Positions 1-8,134 of a DNA stretch of 64,000 bases are shown here, in pieces. Origin of the DNA: Svornostia abyssi (lineage in GTDB: Bacteria > Actinomycetota > Thermoleophilia > Solirubrobacterales > Solirubrobacteraceae); NCBI GenBank assembly GCA_024666565.1, contig CP088295.1:2852001-2916000 (forward strand), in the 5' to 3' direction. Position 1 is the first letter of the stretch; each line of letters opens with the position of its first letter. Under the pieces are notes generated by a model. It did not search any database and was not told where the DNA came from. It saw only the letters and a program-made list of their open reading frames with translations. Both the position numbers and the translations under genes were made by a program.

Positions 1-275
1 ACCATCGCGAAGCAGACGTGGTCCTGGCCCAGCCCGCCGTGCTCCTCGGGCACGGTCAGCGCGAGGAGGCCCAGCTCGGAGCCCAGCAGTTCGAGGTTCT
101 CACGCGGGTAGACGAGGCCGTCGTCGCTCGTCTTCGCGTTCGCGCGCAGCGTGGATTCGCACAGGTCGATGAGCTTGGCGCGCAGCTCCTGCTGCTCGGC
201 CGTCAGCACCCAGTCGGGGTCCCAGTCGTAGCCCAGGCCCCAGTACGGGGCGGCGCCCCAGGTCTTCTCGCTCAT
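1..275 (-). CDS. Acyl-CoA dehydrogenase family protein, N-terminal part (runs off window edge)
   Basis: The 91 visible residues begin MSEKTWGAAPYWGLGYDWD and continue into an alpha-helical stretch ending in the motif LLALTVPEEHGGLGQ, typical of the N-terminal domain of FAD-dependent acyl-CoA dehydrogenases. The catalytic and FAD-binding parts lie outside the window, so the substrate cannot be judged. The ATG overlaps the TGA of the upstream demethylase gene as ATGA, so translation is probably coupled and the gene is the last visible member of the methylated-amine operon. An acyl-CoA dehydrogenase there is unexpected. Alternatives include a methylsuccinyl-CoA dehydrogenase, which would fit the ethylmalonyl-CoA genes further along, but nothing visible decides this. 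Confidence 0.8.
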   Translation of the reverse strand, partial: MSEKTWGAAPYWGLGYDWDPDWVLTAEQQELRAKLIDLCESTLRANAKTSDDGLVYPRENLELLGSELGLLALTVPEEHGGLGQDHVCFAM

Positions 276-1264
276 GCCGCGGTGGCTCCCAGGGTCGCGT
301 TGCGCTCGGCGAGCCACTGCACGGTCATGTCGCGGTAGCGGGCCAGGCCCTTGTAGTCGGTCAGGTCGTCGGGCAGCGAGGCGAGCACGCGCTCCAGGCG
401 CAGCGACCACGCCGGCACCGTGCACAGCTCGTCGAGCGAGATGAGGTACGTGCGGATCGGGAACATCACGGCGTTGCTGCGCGGCAGGCGCACGAAGTGC
501 TGGACCTCCACGCGCAGGTGCAGCCGCGGGCCGATTTCGTCGTACGTCAGCGACGCGCGGTCCGGACCCCACTCGGGGTACACCTCGGTGACCGTGTCCA
601 GGCGCCGGCCGACGGTCATCGTCCAGTTCGTGCGGCGGTAGTTCTGCCCGGCGCGCAGGCCGAGCAGGAACGTGTGGGCGCGCTGGAAGACGCCGAGCTC
701 GTGCGCTCGGGGCACGGGGCCGTGGATCTCCAGGAAGCTCATGCCCAGGTCGAAGTCCAGCGACCAGTCGGCCCCGAACGTGAGGATCCCGGCGTCGACG
801 TAGAGCGCGCCGCCGCGCTGGTCGAGCAGCTCGATGTCCTCCTGGACCTGGCGCATCATCCAATGAAACGGCTCCTCGGGCAGCGTGTCCTCGACGCCCG
901 GCGTGAAGACCTGCTCGAGGTCGAGGAGCCGGTTCGTCCAGCGCACCTCGCCGCCACGCTCCTCGCGGGTGAACCAGTCGGGGTAGTCGCGCGCCATGGA
1001 CGTCGTGGCGTGTTCGACGACGTCCCACGTGGCCTCGCGCATGTGCGGGAGGACCTGGCAGCGCAACGGGTCGCGGCTGAGGATGTCGTTGCGCAGCGCG
1101 ATCTCGTCGCGGTAGTGCTCGCAGACGTCGTACACCCGCCCGCCCCAGCCGGCCATGCCGTTGTCGCGAACCTGGTCGGCGGGCTCCACGTTCGTGGAGT
1201 ACATGTACGAGTCCTGGTCGAACGGGAACGGGAAGTGCGCAATCGCCTGGGGGCTGTTGGCCAT
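272..1264 (-). CDS. Haem-dependent oxidative N-demethylase alpha subunit (DUF3445)
   Basis: A 330-residue protein of the DUF3445 family, whose characterised members are PAS-fold haem enzymes that oxidatively demethylate dimethylamine (HODM / dimethylamine monooxygenase). The family look is clear in the N-terminal FPFPFDQDSYMYST segment, the central LDLEQVFTPG and HWMMRQVQEDIELL segments, and the C-terminal RTYLISLDEL and RYRDMTVQWL segments. The ATG at 1264 follows the reductase stop by 5 bp. The stop overlaps the next ATG. The neighbouring reductase and DmmA-like genes support a multisubunit amine demethylase that frees nitrogen from methylated amines, producing a formaldehyde-level C1 unit. 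The folate-binding delta subunit found in some HODM complexes is not visible in the window. Substrate is inferred from family and context. Confidence 0.85.
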   Translation of the reverse strand: MANSPQAIAHFPFPFDQDSYMYSTNVEPADQVRDNGMAGWGGRVYDVCEHYRDEIALRNDILSRDPLRCQVLPHMREATWDVVEHATTSMARDYPDWFTREERGGEVRWTNRLLDLEQVFTPGVEDTLPEEPFHWMMRQVQEDIELLDQRGGALYVDAGILTFGADWSLDFDLGMSFLEIHGPVPRAHELGVFQRAHTFLLGLRAGQNYRRTNWTMTVGRRLDTVTEVYPEWGPDRASLTYDEIGPRLHLRVEVQHFVRLPRSNAVMFPIRTYLISLDELCTVPAWSLRLERVLASLPDDLTDYKGLARYRDMTVQWLAERNATLGATAA

Positions 1265-1269
1265 GGCTC

Positions 1270-2227
1270 TCAGAGGTCGAGGACGAGCGGCCCGCGCGCG
1301 CAGCGCGAGACGCAGGGCATGAGCGCGTCGCCGGCGGCGCGCTCGTCGGCGGTCAGGAAGACGTCGCGGTGGTCGGGCGTGCCGTCCACGACGGGTGTGC
1401 GGCACTCGCCGCAGACGCCCTGGCGGCAGAGGTACGGGACCTCGATGCCCCGGTCCTCCAGCGCCTCCAGCAGCGTGAGCTCCTCCGGGACGTCGATCAC
1501 CTCATCGGTGCTCTTCAGCCGCACGCTGAACGGCCGGCGCGGAGCTTCGTCGAGGGCGAACCGCTCGAGGTGCAGGCGGCTCTCGGGCCAACCGAGCGTC
1601 CGCGCGAGTCCGAGGACCGCGTCCATCATCGGCGCAGGTCCGCAGACGGAGAGGTGGGTGCCGAGCGGCTGGTCGGTCAGGCGCTCGCGCAGCCCGGCCA
1701 GCAGCGCGCTGCCGTCCTCGTCGACGTACGTGCGCACCGCATCGGGGCAGACCGTCGTCAGGTCGTCGAGCAGGGCCGCGTGCTCGGGCGCGCGGAAGGC
1801 GTAGTGCAGCTCGAAGGGGGACACGCTCGCGCAGCAGCGCATGCGCGTAGGAGACGAACGGCGTGATCCCGATGCCGCCCGCCACCAGGACGTGGCGGGC
1901 TGCGGCGCGGTCCGGTGCGAAGAGGTTGTGCGGCGGCTCGATCTCGATGACGTCGCCCCAGCGCACCCGCTCGTGCATGCCGAGCGACCCGCCGCGGCCT
2001 TCGTCGAGCCGGCGCACGGCGATGCGGTAGCGACTGCGATCCCACGGCGACGAGGCGAGCGAGTACGGGTTGCGGCGCACCCGGTCCTCGCCGGGCACAT
2101 GCACGACGACGTGGCTGCCGGGGGAGAACGCCGGCAGCGGCGTCCCGTTGAGCGGGACCAGGTCGAACGCGCGGACGTCCGGTGACAGCTCGGTGATCTC
2201 CGCGACGCGGACCTTGATCGTGCTCAC
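1270..2227 (-). CDS. PDR-type flavin/[2Fe-2S] reductase of the N-demethylase (frameshifted)
   Basis: Electron-transfer subunit of the phthalate-dioxygenase-reductase type. The N-terminal flavin-binding barrel contains RRNPYSLASSP, the NAD(P)H domain contains VAGGIGITPFVSYA and CGPAPMMDAV, and the C-terminal plant-type ferredoxin domain shows C-x4-C-x2-C (CRQGVCGEC) plus a later Cys. The GTG start at 2227 overlaps the DmmA stop as GTGA. The reading frame breaks in a five-base G run at 1816-1820: removing one G joins HALLRERVP to FELHYAFRAPEH and restores one continuous protein of about 318 residues. All cofactor motifs are present on both sides of the break, so sequencing error is more likely than loss of function. 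It would pass electrons from NAD(P)H to the haem subunit encoded downstream. Confidence 0.82.
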
Positions 2228-2787
2228 GGCCAGGCGACCTCCGGCTCGGGCAGTTCGCCGGGCGCCTCGGCGTCGGCCTGGAACCCGAGGTACGCGCCGC
2301 GGCGGCGGGAGAAGTGATGGAACACCTCGAGGGTGCGGCCGCAGCCCGCGCACGGCGTGACGGTCGTCGTGACCCCCTCGGTGATTTCGCGGCAGTGCGA
2401 ACACCACACGCGCCGGGCCGAGGACGTCGTGACCTCCGTGCGCAGCTCGTCGGGCAGCAGCCCCGCGGCGAGCGCGACCGCGCTGGCGGCCCGCACGAAG
2501 CCCTCATCGCCGGCGATGTACACGCGCACACCCACGGACGCCAGCCCGAGGCGGGCGGCGAGACGCGCCGTCAGATCCTCGGTGTCCACCGCGATCGTCG
2601 TGTCCGGCGGGGCGTCGGTGGGCGCGGCGCCGACATGCAGCAGTTCGATCGTTCCCGGTCGGGCAGCGCGCCACGCTGCAAGCAGTGCCGTGACCGGTTC
2701 GCTTGCGGGGGAGGCGGCCACGACATGGACTCGCCCTGACGGATCGAGCGAGAGGCCGCCGTCCTTCGGCAGCGTCGTGTGCTCCAT
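2224..2787 (-). CDS. DmmA-like dimethylamine monooxygenase subunit
   Basis: A 187-residue protein. The first part resembles an alpha/beta domain (GRVHVVAASPASEP, then GVRVYIAGDEGFVRAA). The last third has a compact Cys/His cluster, CSHC followed by CAGC and EVFHHFSRRRGAYLGF, that looks like a metal-binding or zinc-ribbon element. This layout matches the DmmA-type subunit that accompanies DUF3445 demethylases. I chose the ATG at 2787, preceded by a GGGG stretch; an ATG at 2805 is also possible. It is the first gene of the demethylase operon, with GTGA coupling to the reductase. The exact biochemical role of DmmA is not evident from sequence; regulation of, or electron delivery to, the haem subunit is plausible. 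Confidence 0.72.
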   Translation of the reverse strand: MEHTTLPKDGGLSLDPSGRVHVVAASPASEPVTALLAAWRAARPGTIELLHVGAAPTDAPPDTTIAVDTEDLTARLAARLGLASVGVRVYIAGDEGFVRAASAVALAAGLLPDELRTEVTTSSARRVWCSHCREITEGVTTTVTPCAGCGRTLEVFHHFSRRRGAYLGFQADAEAPGELPEPEVAWP

Positions 2788-2846
2788 GGAGACCCCGTAC
2801 GGCATCGCTTCACAGATGCTGCCGCGGCGGAGTGGGAGATCCCACC

Positions 2847-2876
2847 GACCAGCGGTCCAACGTCCCGTGGACAAAT
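2847..2876 (-). promoter_or_regulatory. Candidate operator upstream of the demethylase operon
   Basis: Read on the minus strand, the site is ATTTGTCCA, a 9-bp spacer, then the near-palindrome GGACC-GCT-GGTC. Almost the same arrangement occurs 88-117 bp upstream of the amt start. It lies 60-89 bp upstream of the DmmA-like start at 2787. A shared regulator of amine and ammonium use is inferred; no regulator gene is in the window next to it. Confidence 0.45.
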
Positions 2877-2910
2877 AGGTACAGCGTGCACATCGGACGG
2901 TCCAGAACGA

Positions 2911-2946
2911 CGGCGGCCCCGCGAACCGAGGTGCGCGGGGCCGCCG
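2911..2946 (-). terminator. Hairpin terminator after the amt/small membrane protein unit
   Basis: A strong GC hairpin with arms CGGCGGCCCCGCG and CGCGGGGCCGCCG and a 10-base loop. It sits 25 bp beyond the stop of the small membrane protein gene and before the demethylase promoter. On the minus strand it is followed by TCGTTCT, only weakly T-rich. It separates two transcription units. Confidence 0.65.
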
Positions 2947-2970
2947 CCCGACTGAGGATGCTGCGCCGCG

Positions 2971-3219
2971 CTACGGCTGGGAGCCGCCCGGCCCGGGCAC
3001 GGGGTCCACGCCCACCGGCGCGGACTCGTGCATCGACTGCTCCGCCTCCGACGGCGGCAGGCCGGCGAACGCGTGGTTCTCGTGCACGATCGTCCAGGCG
3101 ATCATCGCGAAGAACGCGATGATCGACAGGACCAGGAAGAACCACATGCCGAACGAGCCGGCGCCGTACGTGAAGATGTCCGACGCGCCCTCGTAGGTGT
3201 CGACGGGACTGGTGTTCAT
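2971..3219 (-). CDS. Small single-pass membrane protein linked to amt
   Basis: An 82-residue protein with a hydrophilic start (MNTSPVDTYEGASDIF), one strong transmembrane helix around residues 24-44 (MWFFLVLSIIAFFAMIAW), and a Pro/Gly-rich tail. The ATG is preceded by GGAGATCAAGAG, a good ribosome site. It lies 31 bp downstream of amt on the same strand and ahead of a terminator hairpin, so the two are probably cotranscribed. I do not recognise a named family. Its position suggests an accessory subunit or regulator of the ammonium channel or of the membrane-associated amine oxidation system; that is inference from context only. Confidence 0.7.
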   Translation of the reverse strand: MNTSPVDTYEGASDIFTYGAGSFGMWFFLVLSIIAFFAMIAWTIVHENHAFAGLPPSEAEQSMHESAPVGVDPVPGPGGSQP

Positions 3220-3250
3220 CTCTTGATCTCCGTTCTACGCAGGGTCGGGA

Positions 3251-4604
3251 CTACCGCTCGGGAGCGGCCGGGACGGTGTCGGCCGGGGCCACAGGCGGCT
3301 GGCCGATGAACGGCTCGCGGGCCGTGATCGGGATGCCCTCCGGATACGGCAGGGCCGGGATGTGCGCCAGATCGAGCCCGGCCAGTTCCGCCTCGGCGGG
3401 GATCCTCAGGAGGTTCACCTTCTTCAGCATCCAGCCCGACACGTACCCCGGGATGAAGCCGAGCGCGACGAACGCGGCGGCGCAGATGAGCTGACCGATG
3501 AGCGACGTGTCATCGACGCCCTCGACGTTCGGGTATCCCGACGCGAAGATGCCGACGGCGACCAGCGACCACAGGCCGCAGCCCGCGTGCACCGACACCG
3601 CGCCGACCGCGTCGTCGATGCCCATCTTCTCCACGAGTCGCCCGAGGTACGGGATCAGCGCACCGCCGGCGATGGCGATGATGAACGCGACACCCGGGTA
3701 GTAGATGTCCGCGCCGGCGCCGACGGAGATGACGCCCGCCAGGCCACCCGAGATGGTCCAGAAGGGCTCGCCCCGCGACGCGATGTACGCGCCGATGATG
3801 CCGCCCGCCAGGCCCATGAGGACGTTGAACACCCACGCCGACAGGTTCGTGCCCATCCCGTAGATGTTGATGTAGCCCTCGCCGCCGTAGATGACGCAGC
3901 CCATGAGGAAGCCGAAGAAGCCGACGAAGATCAGCATGAGGCCGAGCATCGTCATCGGCAGGTTGTGCGGCTCGATCGTGTTCGCGCTGCCGTCCTTGTT
4001 GAACCGGCCGATCCGCGGGCCGAGGTGGATCAGGACGCCGAGCGTGAACATGCCGGCGACGAGGTGCACGCAGCCCGGCGGCGCCGACGTCATGGAAGCC
4101 GAACTCGGTGAGCATCCAGCCCGCCGGGTGCCAGCCCCAGGCGGCGCCGATGATCCATACGAACGAGCCGAGGATCGTGGCGAGGATGAGGAACGCGCTG
4201 GTCCGGATGCGCTCGATGACCGCGCCGGACATGATCGACGCCGTGGTGGCGGCGAACATCGCGAAGGCGCCCCAGAAGACGCCACTCAGGCTGTCTTCGA
4301 GGTTCGGCCCCATGTTCGCGCTCCACGGCAACGCGCCCTTGGCGAGTTCGTCCATGCGCGGAACACCCGTGGGCATCGAGTTGTAGAGGAACCACCCGAT
4401 GAAGAAGAAGCTCGGGATGACGATCGCGAGCGTCAGGAGATTCTTCATCGATGCGGCAAGGACGTTCTTGACGCGCGAGGCCCCGCCCTCGTACGCGAGG
4501 AAGCCCGCGTGGATCAGGAACATCAGTGCGATGGAGACCCAGTAGAAGAACTCCAGGTTGGTGGCTGTCGCCTTCTCCAATGCCTCTGTGACCTCAGGTG
4601 TCAC
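3251..4604 (-). CDS. amt: Ammonium transporter, Amt family (frameshifted)
   Basis: A polytopic Amt/Mep/Rh channel of about 450 residues, conducting ammonium across the inner membrane. It has the expected N-terminal helices (NLEFFYWVSIALMFLIHAGF), FWGAFAMFAATTASIMSGAV, the pore histidine segments CVHLVAG and SVHAGCG, and a C-terminal cytosolic tail. The GTG start at 4604 follows GAGGAGG at good spacing. The frame breaks at a three-base run at 4074-4076. Deleting one base joins FGFHDVGAAG to CVHLVAGMFTLG, exactly across the first pore histidine, and restores the family sequence, so a sequencing error is likely. The small membrane protein follows. The demethylase operon behind it suggests nitrogen supply from methylated amines. 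No PII gene is next to it in the window. Confidence 0.88.
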
Positions 4605-4691
4605 GGAACGACCTCCTCGTGAAGCGAATGCGAAATGCCCACCAAGGCGGTGGACTGCGCCATCATCCGGTGCACCACAGTGAGGGCACAC

Positions 4692-4721
4692 GGACCGCCG
4701 GTCCGAACTCGCTGGGCAAAT
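4692..4721 (-). promoter_or_regulatory. Candidate operator upstream of amt
   Basis: On the minus strand: ATTTGCCCA, an 8-bp spacer, then GGACC-GGC-GGTCC. The five-base arms are perfectly complementary. It matches the site upstream of the demethylase operon at 2847-2876 in both elements and nearly in spacing. It is 88-117 bp upstream of the amt GTG. Confidence 0.45.
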
Positions 4722-4775
4722 TTGTCCAGTCGGTAGGGCGGGGTCGGGCGGGCCAGATCGGGGGGCTGCGCAGGG

Positions 4776-6041
4776 TCAGCGCTGGAGCCCGAGGCCCATG
4801 CGGTCCGCACCGAGCGCGAGCTCGTGGTCCGGTGAGCCGGGCGGGTGCGCGAGGGTCGTCGCGGCGTCGAGCTGCGCGAGCTGCGCGTCGATCGCGGGGT
4901 GCCGGACGGGGTTGGTCGCGCCCTTGAGGTCGAGGAGCTCGGCGCGCAGGCGGCGGCAGACCTGGACCGATGAGGCGCCGTAGGCGCGGATCTCCGAGAA
5001 GGCGAGGTCGAGGAGCCCGTCCCAGCTCGGTGTCGGCCACACGACGCGCACCCGGCCGTCGGGGCCGCGGGCCACGGACGACGAGAGGTCGCGGGCGGCG
5101 AGCTCCCGCACGAGGTCGCCGATGGTGTCCAGGGCCTGCACGGCGGTCGTCGGGTCGTTGACCGCGGGGGAGAGCGCGCGGATGGCGGTGTCGACCATGA
5201 TCCGCAGCGCGAACGCCGGGTCCTGCTCGATGGTGCGCTCGTCGCTGACGACGAGGCTGCTCAGCAGCTTGCGGTCGTCGAACGTGCCGGTGCCGTGCAC
5301 TCGGAAGAGCTCGTCGCCCGGGGAGAGGAACTCGCCCACGGCGGGCGCGAGTTCGATCGTCAGATCACCCGTGACGGCGGCCTGGAGGAGGACCCCTTCG
5401 TCGAACGAGGCGAGGACGCCGCGATGCGAGCGCAGCCGGATGACCCGCGGGTCGGGGGTCTCCCAGTCCCGGGCGGGCGGGGCGGGATCGGGCCCGAGGG
5501 CCTGGGGGTAGACGTCGTGTCCGGCGGCGATCCCGTCGGCGAGGACGCGGCCCAGCAGGTTGCGCGGGCGCAGGCGGTCCAGCACCCGCTGCAGGAGCGC
5601 GAGGAACAGCACGGACGCGCCGACGAGCAGCGCCAGCGAGAGCGCGACGGAGATGTCCGGCGTGATCCCCGAACCCTCGGTGAGCTCGCGGAGTGCGACG
5701 ACGGGGTAGATCGACGCCGCGAGGAAGGTGCCGATCGCGTGCTTGACGAGCGCGTCTCGGCGGAACCACAGCACGAGTCGCGGTGAGTACTGCGTGGCCG
5801 CGAACTGCACGACGAGCAGCGTGCTCGACACGACGAGCCCGGTGAACGCGAGCATGCCGGTGGCGGTCGCGGTGAGAATCGCCTGCGCGGTGTCGATGTC
5901 GACGTCGATCCGCAGTGGGAACCGGCCGCGCTTGTCGATGCCCGGCGTGATGTCCCCGAGCACCATCGCGGCCAGCACGTAGAGCGACGGCACGATGATG
6001 AGGCTGCGCTGGACGCGCAGCCGCAGCAGCCGGACGTTCAC
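4776..6041 (-). CDS. DUF2254-family membrane protein
   Basis: A 421-residue protein of the DUF2254 family. Four hydrophobic segments lie in the first 170 residues (SLIIVPSLYVLAAMVLG, ILTATATGMLAFTGLVVSS, ALVKHAIGTFLAASIYPVV, SVALSLALLVGASVLFLAL). A long soluble C-terminal domain contains the family segments VLASFDEGVLL and AIRALSPAVNDPTTAVQALD. The GTG start overlaps the antiporter stop as GTGA, so the two are coupled. The molecular function of DUF2254 is not established. The coupling suggests it works in ion balance or envelope stress together with the antiporter. Confidence 0.82.
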   Translation of the reverse strand: MNVRLLRLRVQRSLIIVPSLYVLAAMVLGDITPGIDKRGRFPLRIDVDIDTAQAILTATATGMLAFTGLVVSSTLLVVQFAATQYSPRLVLWFRRDALVKHAIGTFLAASIYPVVALRELTEGSGITPDISVALSLALLVGASVLFLALLQRVLDRLRPRNLLGRVLADGIAAGHDVYPQALGPDPAPPARDWETPDPRVIRLRSHRGVLASFDEGVLLQAAVTGDLTIELAPAVGEFLSPGDELFRVHGTGTFDDRKLLSSLVVSDERTIEQDPAFALRIMVDTAIRALSPAVNDPTTAVQALDTIGDLVRELAARDLSSSVARGPDGRVRVVWPTPSWDGLLDLAFSEIRAYGASSVQVCRRLRAELLDLKGATNPVRHPAIDAQLAQLDAATTLAHPPGSPDHELALGADRMGLGLQR

Positions 6042-7240
6042 GACGGCGCCCAACCCGGCTCGGCGGCGGCCGCCGAGGAGCGGTCGCCGCGGAGCTTCAG
6101 CCCGACGAGCGGGAAGATCATCGTGGAGAGGATCGCGGCACCGACCAGCGACGCGGAGGTCGAGGAGCGCATCTCCTTCTGCTCGACGGCGATCGTGGTG
6201 ATCGCGACGACGAGCGGGAGCTGGGTGGCGCTGAAGAACGCCAGTGCCATGCGGTCGCGCGCGTCGAACACCTTGCGGTAGAGCAGCATCGCGGGGGTGC
6301 CGCGGACGACGAGGAAGAGCGCGAGGAACATCACGACCTTCAGCAGGTTCACCGGGTCTTCGACCAGCGCGGCGATGTCGAAGTTCAGCCCGCTCGTGAC
6401 GAAGAAGAACGGGATCAGAAAGCCGTAGCCCACGGCGGTGAGCTTGCTCTCGAACACCGGGACCTCGCGGCCCTTCAGCGCGAGGCGGACGATGATGCCG
6501 GCGACGAACCCGCCGAGCAGCAGGTCGAGCCCGAGCTCGGAGGCGAGTGCGGCGAGCGCGAAGACGACGAAGACCGAGCCACGGATCGCGATCTGCCCGC
6601 TGGTCTCGAGCGTGCGTTCGATCGCATCCCACCCGGTCACCACGGACCTCGTGGCGACGACCGCGGTGACCACGGCGATCACGACGAAGGCGAAGAGCAG
6701 CAGCGCGCTCGTCACCGGGCTCGTCGCCGAGAAGAAGAGCGTGATCAGGAGGATCGGCCCGAACTCGCCGATGGCACCGGCGGCGAGCAGGAACGTGCCG
6801 AACCGCGTCTTCATCTCGCCGGCGTCGCTGAGGATCGGGATGAGCGTGCCGATGGCGGTGGTCGACATCGCGGTGCCGACGAACAGCAGCGAGATGACGA
6901 TGCCCAGGGCGGCGAGGATCCCACCGATCGCGTAGGCGAGCGCCAGCGAGATGATCCAGCCGACGGCGGCGAGCTTCAGCGGGACGCCGCGGATGCGCTC
7001 CAGGTCGATCTCGTAGCCGGCGAAGAAGAAGAGCATGCCGAGGCCGAGGCTCGCGAAGAACTCGATGAAGTCGTCGGGCGCGGCGAGCCCGAGGACCTCG
7101 GGCCCCACGATGATCCCGAGGATGAGCTCGAGCACCACGACCGGCAGTGGGAGCCACCGCGCGAGCCGCGCGGACAGGACCGCGGCGACGAGCGCCACGC
7201 CGACCACGACCAGGAATGACGTGCCGTCGACCTCGATCAT
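6038..7240 (-). CDS. Cation:proton antiporter, CPA2 (KefB/NapA-like) family
   Basis: A 400-residue integral membrane protein with about twelve hydrophobic segments. The PVVVLELILGIIVGPEVLG segment near the N terminus and LLGGFVAGIIVRLAL in the middle are typical of the monovalent cation:proton antiporter-2 fold. GFLIPFFFVTSGLNFD matches the conserved helix carrying the family's functional residues. It probably exchanges Na+ or K+ for H+ at the cytoplasmic membrane. There is no C-terminal RCK/TrkA-N domain, so it is not a glutathione-gated Kef channel of full type. It begins 27 bp after the acetyltransferase stop and overlaps the DUF2254 gene downstream, giving a three-gene minus-strand unit. 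Confidence 0.85.
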   Translation of the reverse strand: MIEVDGTSFLVVVGVALVAAVLSARLARWLPLPVVVLELILGIIVGPEVLGLAAPDDFIEFFASLGLGMLFFFAGYEIDLERIRGVPLKLAAVGWIISLALAYAIGGILAALGIVISLLFVGTAMSTTAIGTLIPILSDAGEMKTRFGTFLLAAGAIGEFGPILLITLFFSATSPVTSALLLFAFVVIAVVTAVVATRSVVTGWDAIERTLETSGQIAIRGSVFVVFALAALASELGLDLLLGGFVAGIIVRLALKGREVPVFESKLTAVGYGFLIPFFFVTSGLNFDIAALVEDPVNLLKVVMFLALFLVVRGTPAMLLYRKVFDARDRMALAFFSATQLPLVVAITTIAVEQKEMRSSTSASLVGAAILSTMIFPLVGLKLRGDRSSAAAAEPGWAPS

Positions 7241-7267
7241 GCCGCGGGACTCAACCAGACGTGGCGG

Positions 7268-7723
7268 CTACAGGCGCTTCTCGCCCCAGAAGCTTGCGAA
7301 CGGGTTCGCGTTGAAATTGCCGATCTCGGTGTAGCCCGCGGCGCGGTACATCCGCTCGGCGTGCGGCTGCTTGGGGCCGGTGTCCAGGCGGGCGATCCCG
7401 TAGCCGAGGTCGCGCGCGCGGTCCTCGAGCGCGACGAGGAGCTCTTGGGCGATGCCGCGCCCGCGCGCCTCGGGGACGACGTACATGCGCTTGATCTCGC
7501 ACGCCTCGTCTTCGAGGCGCTTGATCCCGCCGCAGCAGACCACTGCGCCATCGGCGGTCCCGATCAGGAAGTCGCCGCCGGGAGGCGCGAAGTCCGCAGG
7601 TGTGGCCGACGGCGCGCCCGGCACGTCGATGCGGCCATACAGCGGCTCGAGCTCGGTGACCATCGCGGCGACCAGCGTGCTGCCGGGCGGTTCGCCCGCC
7701 GACCCCGAGGAGAACGTCGTCAT
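7268..7723 (-). CDS. GNAT-family N-acetyltransferase
   Basis: A 151-residue protein with the GNAT core. The acetyl-CoA-binding motif A reads VPEARGRGIAQELLVALE (R-G-x-G-I/A type). It is preceded by the strand EIKRMYV and followed by GIARLDTGPKQPHAERMYRAAGY, typical of motif B. The final part, NFNANPFASFWGEKRL, resembles GNAT enzymes that act on amino-acid-like or small-molecule amines. The substrate is unknown. It starts only 18 bp from the divergent cupin gene and is first in a minus-strand unit with the antiporter and the DUF2254 protein. Confidence 0.82.
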   Translation of the reverse strand: MTTFSSGSAGEPPGSTLVAAMVTELEPLYGRIDVPGAPSATPADFAPPGGDFLIGTADGAVVCCGGIKRLEDEACEIKRMYVVPEARGRGIAQELLVALEDRARDLGYGIARLDTGPKQPHAERMYRAAGYTEIGNFNANPFASFWGEKRL

Positions 7724-7741
7724 GCCAGGTAGGGTCGCACG

Positions 7742-8131
7742 ATGAGCACCGACTTCGCCGTGGACGTGACCAAGGGCGACGGGTATGCCGTCAGCTCACT
7801 CGACCGGCTGGGGGAGGGCTGGGGCTTTCGCAAGATCCGGTCGCCACTGGGCCTCACCGCCTTCGGCGCGAACGCGATCGTGATGCCGCCCGGCTACTCG
7901 GCGGGCAAGCACGCGCACGAGCGCCAGGAGGAGCTGTATTTCGTGCACGCCGGCACGCTGGAGATCGCGTTCGGTGACGGCACCGCCCACCGGCTGGAGG
8001 CCGGTGGGCTCGCCTGGGTCGACGCCAGCACGGTGCGCGGGCTGACGAACGTCGGCGACGACGACGTCGTCTACCTCTGTGTCGGAGGCAAGGACGGCTA
8101 CGTCGAGCGCGACGGCGTGAAGGTCGACTGA
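7742..8131 (+). CDS. Cupin-domain protein
   Basis: A 129-residue single cupin. Motif 1 is present as GKHAHERQEELYFVHAG (H-x-H-x4-E-E pattern for metal binding). Motif 2 is present as the region around GLAWVDASTVRGLTN, but its usual His appears replaced, so metal coordination may be incomplete. It could be a small isomerase, dioxygenase-like or sugar/ligand-sensing protein. No substrate can be assigned. The ATG is 18 bp from the divergent acetyltransferase start, so its promoter must overlap that gene's 5' end. Its stop lies 3 bp from the convergent malyl-CoA lyase stop. Confidence 0.78.
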   Translation: MSTDFAVDVTKGDGYAVSSLDRLGEGWGFRKIRSPLGLTAFGANAIVMPPGYSAGKHAHERQEELYFVHAGTLEIAFGDGTAHRLEAGGLAWVDASTVRGLTNVGDDDVVYLCVGGKDGYVERDGVKVD

Positions 8132-8134
8132 CCG

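Noticed and set aside
4776..7157. A 793-codon open frame covering two genes on the minus strand
   Set aside because: Its first 370 codons are the wrong frame of the antiporter (Arg/Pro-rich, no family signal). Only the last 421 residues, from the GTG at 6041, are the DUF2254 protein.
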